NCBI GenBank assembly: GCA_958510825.1
Contig: OY294051.1
Span: forward strand, 27,267,265-27,331,264
Length of the DNA: 64,000 nucleotides
Source: Brachypterus glaber
Lineage: Eukaryota > Arthropoda > Insecta > Coleoptera > Kateretidae
Direction: 5' to 3'
The notes beneath the pieces are model-generated. The model saw only the letters and a program-made list of their open reading frames with translations. It was not told where the DNA came from and searched no databases. The number at the start of each line of letters is the position of its first letter. The first letter of the stretch is position 1. Of this stretch, positions 22,284 through 32,409 are shown in pieces. The position numbers and the translations under genes were made by a program.

Positions 22284-22795
22284 TAATTAAAATAATTCTC
22301 GGTTTATAGAACTGCGTTTAAATTATATATAAAGACAAAATTTCCCAACAATTCACCATTTATTGGATTGGCATCTTCAGGGGATAAATATAATAGGTAT
22401 ACAACAACAAAAATATTACTTAAAATACAAAAATTAAATTAATGACATTGACATGAAAAATAAAGGTAACAAATTAAAAATAAGATAAATTGAGGTTTTA
22501 AGGGAAACTATTAAGTTTGAGATGTGGAATTATAAGGCGTAAGTTAAAATGTACAATTTTTAACTAGGTGGCGTTAGGGTCACTTCATCTGTACTTGGTC
22601 TGTTTTTGCTCTGGTTTTCGTTTTTTTTCTTCCAAAAAGAGAAAAGCCAAGTCCAAAAACCGAAAACTAACGAAAGAACAAAGACTAAGATGAAGTTACC
22701 CTAGGTGGCGTATATGAAATTCTTTAGATGAAAGAAAACAAATATGCCCAATAAGCCAATAATATTCTTCTATAAACCGAGAATTATTTTAATTA
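22284..22795. mobile_element. Inverted-repeat-bounded element with hammerhead-like motif
   Basis: A 28 bp inverted repeat (AATTAAAATAATTCTCGGTT at the left, its complement ending at 22795) bounds about 510 bp. Near the left end, on the minus strand (22380-22334), CTGAAGATG is followed by a CCAA/TTGG stem and GAAA, echoing the motif in the 26.5 kb hairpin and suggesting a Penelope-type terminal region. The 129 bp hAT-type MITE at 22575-22703 is inserted within it. Confidence 0.55.
22567..22711. mobile_element. 129 bp hAT-type MITE with perfect 8 bp duplication
   Basis: GGTGGCGT at 22567-22574 and 22704-22711 flanks a 129 bp element with ends TAGGGTCACTTCATCT and AGATGAAGTTACCCTA. The halves are imperfect reverse complements, so the whole folds into a hairpin. 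An 8 bp target duplication with TAGGGT ends fits the hAT superfamily. Confidence 0.88.
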
Positions 22796-23025
22796 GTAAG
22801 AATTGAATTTAAATATCTCTGGAACAGAAAACCAGATTGTTTTTTGGGTTTTCAATTAACGTTACGTAAAATTTTAAAGCACGTTACAAAAAATGTCAGG
22901 TCCCCATTAGTTAACGATAATTTATAGGAATAAGAAATGTAGAATAGAGCAAATAAAACACAAATAATTCTAATAATTAAATAGTTATATTAACAACAGA
23001 ATAAACATATAATAAAAATTATTTA

Positions 23026-26000
23026 TTAAAATCCAAAATCTACATTAGGAAAAAAATAAGTAAAAAATAATTGTAGCAACTAAATTTTTCTATAAAATTT
23101 ACCGTCTATATCTATCTGAGGTAAAGTTTTTGCAGTAGATCAAGCCTTCTATTACTGGATATCTTTCATAATACTAGAAATTTTGCTAGTGGAACTATTT
23201 TAGACATCTAAAACAAAAGAAAAAGATAATTAGGAAAATTCCATAGACTGGAAAAACTGTGATATAACCAAAGTATAAGTTAAAGCATTTAAAAGTTATT
23301 ACGAAATAATATGAAACATTGTGGATCAACTCCGTTTTTACCAAGTAGCCCAAAATTAACCCCTCGCGATATCTAATACAGGAAGGAGATATTGTGTATG
23401 CAGAGAGGTCAAAAACGTTATAGCTACTAAAACTGAATTAAAATATGAATTTTTAAAGGACGTAATTTTTAACATAATGTACCAATGGCGATTTCTCCCG
23501 TTAGATTAGACAGGGACAAAAGTTCAAAAAGGATAGAACACATACATCTTCCACCCAACCCACAAATTCTGTATTTGTTCTTTGTTGAACAAATACAATA
23601 TTTACTTGGCCGGGCGAAAAGTGTGACTATATTATTTTTATTAAAGAAATTACTGGCGCCATCTAAATTTTAGTAGAATTATCTTATTCTACAGATTCAC
23701 ATTAGCTATGTTCGTTCGTGCCGCTCAGTGCTACACTTTCCGGCCAACCAAATAAATACTGTATTTGTTGTATGAAAAACAAATACAGTATTATTTGGTT
23801 GACTGGACAGTGTAGCACAAATGAGATAGAGATAGGGTAGACGTCTTTTGTTTCATAATTCTAGTTGTAGAGAGCTCCATTAATTATCTAGTAGAATTTT
23901 TTTACTTACTGTATCTAACTTTGCATTGCTGAATTGCTTCATTAAATCCTTGGCATAACGTTAGATCCGATTGGGTACTGGCACATTGCAAAAATTGCTT
24001 GATTTCCCATGCACATGGACCTGTAGGCTCAGCAGATTGGCCGGCATTTTGGGGCTGTTGTTGAACAGGGGCGGCTTGTTGTGGGGCTGGAGCTTCCGAG
24101 CCACCTCCACTGAACATACCTACACAAAAATATAATATACAGTGTTTTGATTTAATCGGAAACACATTACATCTATAAAAAGATTATTTGTATTTTGATT
24201 AAGTCGACTTTTTTTAATAGTTGTCGTCAAAAAGGATATCTTATGAACTGACCAATCAATTTATTTTTTATTTATATATAATCTTTAGGCCTTTGGTGTA
24301 GGGGCCTACATTAAAATTAATTGCATAGAGATTGTTAATATTGGTTGGCCCAAAAGAAATGTTTATAAATTAACATTTAGCTATACTTTACTAAGTAATA
24401 AATTACAAGTTTTTTTTTAAATACAGCTGTGACAGTTACTGTGTCAGTGTTTATGACTCATAAATTATGAGCAATATTGAATTGTTTTGCGTTAATTTTA
24501 AATTTATTATCTGCAATAAGAAAAACTGTTTATCATATTGTTAATCACTAAAACATAAAAAAATAATCGATACAGTTACTGGAATATCTTTTTGACAGAA
24601 ACTACTTTTTTTACTACATTTACATAAATACCTTTCTTTTTCTAAAACTAACAGTTTAAAAGCTTACCTGTAACAGCATGTCCAACAGTATGTCCAATAG
24701 CTGAACCAACAGCTACACCACCAGCTGTAGCTGCCATTTGAGCAAACATTGAAGGTTGTTGTGGAGCAGCAGCAGCTGGTGCTACGGACGTAGCTGGGGC
24801 TGGGGCCGGCGCAGGGGCTGCATGTTGTGGGGCCCTAGCTGGTAAATGAGTAGATCTAAAATTAACAGAGAATACATATTAAAATAAAAAAATTAAAATA
24901 AACATGTCTTTTTGGGTTTAGGTTTAAAATCATATGCAACAAGTAACTGTTTCTGTATGATAAAAATAAACCTTTATTAAAGTTTTTTTGAAATCAGGTC
25001 TAACATTAGACCTATGTATTATGGGCCATTCTAGGGGTCAGTGACTTGGGTCCTGATACTTAACTTGGGGGAGGTAGAATGACGCTAAGAATGTGGCAAT
25101 TAGTGTGAAAAACAATAAATCATGATACGTTCCACTACCTGGATACTGGATAATTGGGGTGGAGGGTGCTGACATATTCATGCACAGCACATGTGCTAAG
25201 GCTAGAAAGCCTAAATGTGATGTTTCCTGTCAAGGAAAAGAGTGGAGACAATAAAATCTGGTAAAAATTATTTGTTAGTTGGTTACTATGTTTTGGCATT
25301 AGATGTCACAAATTATATGTGCGCACACTTTCAAAGAAAATGTTTATTAAATGTTACTATGGTCTGTTTCATCAAGCAAGAGAGTAAATTAAAAATCGCA
25401 CAGTGAATATTTTCAAAACAGATTCGAATATTGGATGTGCGAATATACTGCGTAGTTTATTTTATAAAACATAACTATATTCTATACACAAACATATACT
25501 TTTCAAACCTTTTGTAAAAATATTTACTGTGCGACTTTTAATTTACACTCTTGCTTGATGAAACCTACCATATAAGTCGGAAGAAAATGGGTTTCATTTA
25601 TTTAAAACTCCATTTGGTATTAATAGAATGAAGAAAGAATACGATAAATCCCAACTGGAGAACAAAAAAAGTTCAAAAATATGCGAGGTGTGACAAACAA
25701 GCCTACGTCCCTTTAAAAATATGCCATGATAAAAATATATTTTGGCAAATTTATAACTAGAAGCGAAACTTTGTATATCCTAAAAACACGTTTGCGGGTG
25801 TGTCATTTCGCTACTTTAAATTATGTATTCACTCTTATTCTTGACAGAAAAAGTCACATTAAGGCACTCTAACTAAGGTCGTCTTGTTGAGCCCAATCAG
25901 GTCTATTCACGTGCGTAAATAATATTGCTATTTGTTTTGGCAATATTGGCAAAATAGCAATATTGTTTCCGCACGTGAATAGATCTGATTGTACTACCTC

Positions 26001-27721
26001 CCTTTGGTAGAAATATCTAATCCCCTAACCATTCAACCCTTTTAAGGTACCTCAGTAAAGAATTAGTAGTGATGTTGCTCAGGGGCGGATTTATTTCATT
26101 TTAAGGCGGGGGGGGGGGGAGGCATCCATAAGGAAAAAAATAGAAAAATAGCGCATTATACCAGCCATGTAGCATGGACCCTCGTTTTGACGCTAACACT
26201 GGACAGTGACAGAGCACGTGTTCCAATGTTTTATCTTATAGGTTGCATCCAACGAACTAATAACTCTTCTCTCTAGAATAGGCATTTCATTCGTTAAGAC
26301 TGACAAAAAACTCGGCAACATAAACATTCGTCTGTCTTACTCGCACATCTTTGTTTTAACAGAGACAAAAATACCAGTTACTGGTAATTGTTATTGTTCA
26401 TTCCTGAATATACCTACTATTTTAGATTTTAAGCTTTCACGGCCATTAAGATATAAACAACTTTCACTTTCGGGTTTAGACCGTGTTAATGGATTTTCAC
26501 TTTCCGACGTTTCGTCTCTTACTACTAGAGACATCTTCAGGGATTAATCTGAAACAGTTTCAGATTAATCCCTGAAGATGTCTCTAGTAGTAAGAGACGA
26601 AACGTCGGAAAGTGAAAATCCATTAACACGGTCTAAACCCGAAAGTGAAAGTTGTTTATATACCTACTATTTGTTTACAAACAAACCGAGATGTTGGCGA
26701 TACTTTATTTTAACGGTATGCGTATTCTAGAAAGATAAGTTATTAGTTCGTTGGTTGCATCCTATTGCGTACGTTCTCACCACCCTTCTACTTTCCACTT
26801 TTTTAAAACACTTGGGTACACTGAGAGGGATCCAAGTCAATTTTAAAGTATTAATACTACTTAAAAAGGGGCAAATTATTAAGAAAATTAGATAAGTGGC
26901 CCAGCCACTGCTAGAAAACTGAACTAGAGTTTACAGATTTAGTGGAATATTATGCCTTAAAGCAGCCAATTTTTAGAAAAAAATAATTTTTCTAAAAATA
27001 TAATGTCAATTCAAAAACTATCATACATTACATGATATGGGAGGTGTAACAACACATGCCCCTTGAACATGGGCCAGTAGGCTAAATTGCTAGTAAAAGC
27101 AGGGCCGTAACCAGAAAAAATTCTAGGGGGCTCAGCCCCCAAGGTGGCACCCTCAAAAAAAAAAAAAACGTTTGTCCCGGACAGTTTCAACCAAAACTAG
27201 GCGCCACTACAAAAAAAAAAATGGCGCCCAAAAATATACCTTCATGAAAAAAAGCTTTGTCCCTGATGGTTTCTACCAAACTTGGCGCCCCAAAGGTATG
27301 CGACTTAAAAAATACCAGGGGGGTTCAGCGAAAACGCCTCAAAAAAGTTGGTAAATTAAAGAAAAATTTGAATAGTTTGTAATTTTTTAGTTGATTACAT
27401 TTACACACCCAACCTCTTCAATAAATTGCTTTCACAACGGCCCTGAGCCCGCCTCGGACTTGTAATCGACCATATTGTCTATGCAAATTTTTTAGTACGG
27501 CCCTGTCCACAATTAGCAAATTACGCTTAAACAATGGATTTAAAGAAAATTATGATTATAATCAACTACTAACTATTAGTTCAAGCTAATACAACATTAA
27601 AAATAACTATATTTAAAATTAAGCCCATATCCTTATCGATTTTTTTAGTCCATGCCAGATTATAACCTCAAAAATCTATATTTTACCTTGAGGGAGATGC
27701 TGATCGTCCACGTCTGGGCAT
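23026..27721 (-). CDS. CHCHD2: CHCHD2/CHCHD10-type twin CX9C mitochondrial protein
   Basis: Minus-strand exons 27721-27687, 24855-24668, 24119-23910 and 23039-23026 join in phase to 148 residues (human CHCHD2 is 151). It starts [11 protein letters not shown], followed by an Ala/Pro-rich region, then [20 protein letters not shown], the conserved hydrophobic glycine-rich helix, and GMFSGGGSE. The CHCH domain contains [11 protein letters not shown] and [11 protein letters not shown], two CX9C motifs that form disulfides after Mia40-dependent import into the intermembrane space. The family acts in cristae organisation, respiration and stress signalling. A stop lies just past the third exon if the GTAAGT at 23909 is not used; splicing to 23039 gives a YNFGF ending with an AATAAA directly at the stop, which I prefer. 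Alternative first exons may lie upstream. Confidence 0.9.
23485..23879. mobile_element. MITE in CHCHD2 intron 3 (copy at 42331)
   Basis: This 395 bp block is the reverse complement, with few differences, of 42331-42746. The outer ends, AATGGCGATTTCTCC and GGAGCTCTCTAC, are weakly inverted. It includes two internal hairpins, each centred on ATTTGTT-rich arms (CAAATACAATATTTACTTGG and CCAACCAAATAAATACTGTA). It is non-coding. Confidence 0.85.
25366..25564. mobile_element. 199 bp TIR MITE in CHCHD2 intron 1 (copy at 59683)
   Basis: The ends GTTTCATCAAGCAAG and CTTGCTTGATGAAAC continue inward as paired AATTAAAAATCGCACAGT. An identical-length copy lies in the opposite orientation at 59683-59881. 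The inner sequence includes GTGCGAATATACTGCGTAGT in both. Confidence 0.9.
25895..25990. mobile_element. 96 bp hairpin mini-element
   Basis: AATCAGGTCTATTCACGTGC at the left pairs with GCACGTGAATAGATCTGATT at the right; the inner arms AATATTGCTATTT and AAATAGCAATATT pair as well. It may be a very short MITE; no target duplication was established. Confidence 0.7.
26242..26761. mobile_element. hAT-type MITE carrying a nested hairpin
   Basis: The perfect 8 bp duplication GTTGCATC (26242-26249, 26754-26761) flanks ends CAACGAACTAATAACTCTTC and ATAAGTTATTAGTTCGTTG. A sister copy without the nested insert is at 41639-41893 with its own duplication GGTTTTAG. The insert at 26423-26657 interrupts this copy. 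Confidence 0.92.
26408..26672. mobile_element. Penelope-like inverted terminal hairpin with hammerhead-like cores
   Basis: A 15 bp duplication (ATATACCTACTATTT at 26408-26422 and 26658-26672) flanks the insert, confirmed by the empty site in the 41.6 kb copy. It is a 211 bp perfect palindrome centred on 26556, plus an extra unpaired left tail (26423-26450). Each arm holds CTGAAGA, a GTCTCT/AGAGAC stem, then GAAACGTC and a short UCC/GGA outer helix, close to the hammerhead ribozyme consensus CUGANGA...GAAA...GUC with one extra U. Penelope-like elements are known to carry hammerhead motifs in their terminal repeats and to make variable-length duplications. No reverse transcriptase is present. 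Confidence 0.7.
27100..27505. mobile_element. hAT-like remnant with CAGGGCCGTA ends
   Basis: CAGGGCCGTA at 27100 and TACGGCCCTG ending at 27505 form short inverted ends. Inside are imperfect direct repeats around GGCGCC and TTTGTCCC. No target duplication is visible; an alternative right end is at about 27445. The same end sequence bounds the 50.1 kb MITE. Confidence 0.5.
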
Positions 27722-28246
27722 TTTTAATTATTTATTTACAAATATCACAACAATTAACAATAATATCACACTTATAACGTTTTTTCGTTAAGTTTTTAGG
27801 TACAATTACGTAAAAACTGTCCGTACGGATGCTTTATAAACGCCTAATAAGTTCTAGAAAAATCTGACGTAACATGTGATACGTCATACGAAATTTTAAC
27901 GTGTCAGAAAAAGAAAGAACATCAACGTTTGTTCGTGATTAAAAGTTTTTGTGACGTAAAAAGTTCAAAGTCCGGCGCAATAAGTCCAAATTGCGATTTT
28001 GGACTTATTTTTTTCAGTCTAAATTTTGTTTATTTGTATTTTTTATTATACACGTGTTATTTGTTCCAGAGAAATAAAATACGTGCTTTATGGGCTAAAT
28101 AAGGACTTGGAAAATTTCCAGTAGTTATTTAAAAATTGGCAAAAATATTGCATTTTTGTCATATGATTTTTGCGTCATTTTTTATGGTGAAATTAATTAT
28201 TTTTAATTAAACAGTAATAATTTGATATCTACATTTTTTGACATAC

Positions 28247-28299
28247 CCATATTTTCTGGTTTGAGTGGTTTTCGGGCCTGATCTGCTTCCTCTGGCCAT
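28247..28299 (-). other. Candidate alternative first exon of CHCHD2
   Basis: An ATG at 28299-28297 opens MARGSRSGPKTTQTRKYG and ends in a GTATGT donor at 28246, leaving two bases (GG). CHCHD2 exon 2 needs exactly two bases before it, so splicing gives an in-frame join. The start MxRGSRS is closer to the vertebrate CHCHD2 N-terminus than the start encoded at 27721. It is shown by sequence and phase only. Confidence 0.45.
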
Positions 28300-29454
28300 T
28301 TTTTTGGATTTTGATTTTTTTTTTTTTGACTTTTTTGACAAGTAAATTTACAACACAAACAAAACCTTTTGATTGTCAGTTTCAGCACTTAGCGGACTGG
28401 GCACATAGGGCCCGGGCCGGCAAGGTTCTCGGGGGCCCGCAAAACGTCAAAGGGGGCCCGCTAAACGGTCAAAGGGAGCCCGTGAAACAGTAAAAGGAGG
28501 CCTTTTTCTCTTTTTATGAGGGCCCTTCCAGTTACTTTTTAATGAAGGCTCTTTGCTAGGAAATCACAAACGAGCTCTTCAAATGAACTAATACAAAGGC
28601 CTAGATTTTCACGATTCATAAAAATAATTATAAATAATATGTTGCCAGCGAGGGGCCCTTAGTAAATTTCGAGTAGCCCTGGGTCCCAGCCTCCCCCAAG
28701 AAAAATCCTGGGTGTGCCTTTAGTTAGGATTAAGCAAAAGATTACCGACGGGCCATCACTGAGCCATCAACCCTTGTGATGGCCCGTCGGTAAAGTTTTG
28801 CTGGGGTGTTTTCAGTGAAAACTTCCCACCTTTCTGTAAAGTTCCTATTTTTTTTTCAATTTTATGAATAAATATGAATAAAAAATACCAAAATAAAACA
28901 GAAAACAACATTTTTTAAATACATATTCTATAACAAAGAACTTCTAGAACTTACCTCATTTTTATATTTTTTGAAAAACTATTTTTCACTTTCAATATCT
29001 AAATAAACTAAATAAATTGGCAGTGTCCCTAATTTATATATTAATTTATTTTTAGAGTTTTTATAAATAATTTAAACTGGCGCAATTTGTTTATAAACTT
29101 AAACTTTTAGTAGCACCATCTAGCGTCGGTTCCAGGTAACTCGACGGCGACTTCCCCAGAACTGCCGCTACATGTAGCGGATAGTGTAGTGGTCTGTGAG
29201 TGTTCTGTTGTTTTTGGTTATATTCTATTCTATTTCAAAACAGATGTCGTTGCATGCCATTTTCAGTGTTAGAAATTTATTTTAGTCCCGATAGATGGGG
29301 GCAGCAGCAGCATTAATTTTAAATAGTTTGACGTAAAATTGACAAAAAAAAAACTGAAGGGTCTTAAAGATAAAAAGAAGCCGTAAAGATATGCAATGCT
29401 TAATACTCCATGGTATACCTTTTACAGTTGTATATTGCGTGTTATCTCAACATA
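28300..29454. other. Region upstream of CHCHD2, no gene seen
   Basis: This contains a GGGGCCCGC-rich repeat fragment (28405-28700), a CCGACGGGCCATCAC inverted pair (28745 and 28778) and the perfect 16 bp palindrome CCGCTACATGTAGCGG at 29165-29180. The latter is near CACCATCTAGCG and could belong to a promoter or an element end. Confidence 0.4.
28955..28959 (-). other. Possible further upstream start exon (ATG plus two bases)
   Basis: The minus strand reads ATGAG followed by a strong GTAAGT donor. The phase also fits CHCHD2 exon 2. With only one codon this may be chance, or the first exon of another transcript. Confidence 0.2.
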
Positions 29455-30475
29455 CCTCGCAAAATATAATTGCTTTGGACCAGGGCCGGCCTTTGCATTT
29501 CAGCACCCTTAAGCAAACCTTGGACTTGGCGCCCCTAGCAAAAAAGCAATTTGAGTACTGAAAAAAATTTACCCCTCTGAAATTTTTTCACCTCGCAAAA
29601 TATAATTGCTTTGATCCAGGGCCGGCCTTTGCATTTCGGCGCCCTTAAGCAAGCCTAGGACTTGGCGCCCTTAAGCAAGCCTAGGACTTGGCGCCCTTAA
29701 GCAAGCATAGGACTTGGCGCCCCTAGCAAAAAAGCAATTTGAGTACTGAAAAAAATTAACCCCTCTGAAAAATTTTGATAACTAAAAAAAAAAGGTGCTC
29801 ACCTCTAAAATAACAAATTTACCCCTCTGAAAATGTTGATGACTAAAAAAAAAGGTCCTTACCTCTGACAAACAAATAAAAAAGGTCCTCACTTATGAAA
29901 AATCTCACCTAAGACAAACAAATAAAAAAGCTCCTCACTTCTGAAAACTTTTTTGCTAATATTTTTTTTACGGACAGAGAAACCGCCCCTTTAGGCTCGC
30001 ACCCTGAAGCAGGGGGTTCACTTGATTCATACAAAGGCCGGCTCTTAAGGGCGTTATACCACAGAACACTGTGCGTTATACTATCTAACAGGGGGGAGGG
30101 GGCAACCCCCCCTGGTATTTTCCGCCCCGCCCTGGCGGATCCACAGGAGGGGTAATAGGGGTAATTACCCCCCATAATAAAATAATTGTAGAATTTGTAG
30201 CATGTAAACATGACCTAAGTCATGGGAATTCCCATATAATTATGAAAGTACACCCAGGGCCGGACATAATTTGAAACTAACGCATTGTACCTACTCTTCT
30301 AGCGCTTGCTTGTTTAAAATGTATAATAAAGCTCCCTTCTAACCGATACCTACAGTTAAATTTTACAAGAAACGCGATTTTTTTGCAAAAGTCACTTTTT
30401 TTTTCAAGAAACATTAAAAAGTAACGCAACGCAAGGACCGGGCAATCGCCCGGTTTCTGAAAGGGTGGGGGCGCC
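29455..30475. repeat. Nested hAT-like debris with local duplications
   Basis: A block of about 130 bp starting CCTCGCAAAATATAATTGCT occurs at 29455 and again at 29591; both contain CAGGGCCGGCCTTTGCATTT. In the second copy a unit of about 30 bp around GCGCCCTTAAGCAAGC is tandemly repeated three times. Further CAGGGCCGG-type ends occur near 30255. No coding region. Confidence 0.65.
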
Positions 30476-30932
30476 AAATTGGTATTTATTACTTTTTTGG
30501 GTCGGTTTTGGGAGATGATGAGTTTTTTTTAGTCGTCAGCTTTTTTGTAGCTGGGTGACTCCTTCGAAATCAGGCGTTTGCCCCGTTAACATTTTTCCCT
30601 TTCGCTGGACCTGCATCTGCCATAAGTTAATAGTCTTAAATATCAACAAGATGCATGCTTGCAACTCTTTCTTGCTTATTTAGGTCAGTATCATGAAATG
30701 ACATTCTGATGCGAGGGTGTCTAAAAGTGAAAGTACTTTCTATTTATAAGTATTTTCGCAACCATTGTGCACCGCGTAGCAGTGGCGTACATTTAGATCA
30801 TGCAGTATACCCACTAAGCAAAATAATCTTACGAGAAGCTTACCGCAAGCTTTCTTTGGGGTGTGTAAGTTAGGAAGAAAGCTTACAGTAAGTTTGCACA
30901 GCGCTTGTATAGACTTTTTATTCGCAACTGTA

Positions 30933-32024
30933 TACCCTGGTAGAAAAGCACAGAAATCTAACTTAACATAACATTAGATTAGTGACATTTTTATGTTTAG
31001 TCTCAAACGTTATAAAATATATAAATCTAACCTTAAAAACTAACGTTTGACAAAAACGTTATGATATATAAATCTAACCTTAAAAACTAACGTTTGACAA
31101 AAACGTTATAAAATACATAAATCTAACGTAAATTCTAACCTTTTTCTAACCATATTCTAACTTTAAATATTTTTTAAATTTCCATTATTAATACGTAAGG
31201 GAACGTTCAAGTATTACGTAACGCAAATTGTATCAAAATTCATACACTTCATACCCCGGTTCTCGCGTTATTATAGATTATAGAGATTTCATATTTTGCC
31301 TACCCCCCCTAATAGGGATGTGTTAGGGGGGGTAGAAATCTCTAAAGCCTTGAATAACGCGAGAACCGAGGTATGAAGTGTATGAATTTTGGTACATTTT
31401 GCGTTACGTAATACTTGAACGTTTCCTAAGCTATAGTAGAAAATACTCATTTCAGACATCTATGTGCCTAGGTTTCATAATTATTTATTATTTGTATAAT
31501 AAGTTTAAAAAATTATCCCCCAAAAGTCAAAATTATAATAAGTCTGGCAACGCTGTACTAGAATTGATTTTTTTTAAAGATTTTGAATGTATAAATAAAT
31601 ATTAACTAACTAAATATAAAGTTTTTCTGAGAGGTAAACGTATTTATCGAAGTATAACAGCATATTACACGAAAAATATTTAGGACCATCTAAAGAGATG
31701 GATATTTTATAAATAAATGTAACTAAATTATGTTTAAAAATATTATGATTTCTAAAATACATTAAGATTTATTTATATGAATATATTTGTCTCCAGATGC
31801 CATTTTATGATGCAGGTAGAAATTTTCTAGTTGGCCACGCCCCCTCCGAAAGTTAGAAATTAAACGTACTTATAACGTATTTCTAACTTAAAAATCTAAC
31901 GTTTGTAACTAACGTTTGATTCTAACGTTAAAAAGCGGGACATTTGCACATATTTTATAACGTACATTTATAGTTTTCTAACGTTAGAAAAACGTTATTC
32001 TAACGTTAAATTTCTACTAGGGTA
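30933..32024. mobile_element. Mariner-type MITE, second copy with insertion
   Basis: TA flanks ends CCCTGGTAGAAA (30935) and TTTCTACTAGGG (ending 32022). It is colinear with the copy at 9522-10315 except for an insertion at 31200-31426 and small gaps. It is non-coding. Confidence 0.88.
31196..31430. mobile_element. 227 bp palindromic MITE with TAAG duplication
   Basis: TAAG at 31196-31199 and 31427-31430 flanks the insert; the empty site is present in the sister MITE at about 9707. The ends pair over about 28 bp (GGAACGTTCAAGTATTACGT at the left). The same right end occurs alone at about 52019-52047. The inner halves also pair (CTACCCCCCCTAA with TTAGGGGGG). Confidence 0.85.
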
Positions 32025-32164
32025 CGTAATACATACATGTGTTAATAAAGTTTGGGAAGTACGTAATTTCTTGTCCCACTGTTTTCCACGCCTGAACCTG
32101 ACCTGTGATGAAAAATAGAGACCAATAAACTAATTATTACTGGTCTGCAATTTAAATCATTAAT

Positions 32165-32409
32165 TTCCGCTAGATGCTTTCTTAAAGCTTTCATTTGAAA
32201 TGTTGCGTAAGATAGGAATATAAAGCTTGACGTTTTTTACAAACTTTTTTAAAAGCTTGCAAATGTAAGCTTACAGCAAGTTTTCATAAGTCCAAACCTT
32301 TCTGAAAGTTTATATTAAAGCTTTCTTAAAGCTTTAATTTAAAACGTTGCGTAAGTTAGGAATATAAAGCTTGACGTAACATTTTTTACAAACGTTTTTA
32401 AAAGCTTGC
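32165..32409. repeat. Tandem duplication of about 152 bp
   Basis: GCTTTCTTAAAGCTTT at 32170 and 32321 begins two diverged copies that share TAGGAATATAAAGCTTGACG and AAAAGCTTGCAAAT. AAGCTT-rich relatives occur at 30835-30895. Confidence 0.7.
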
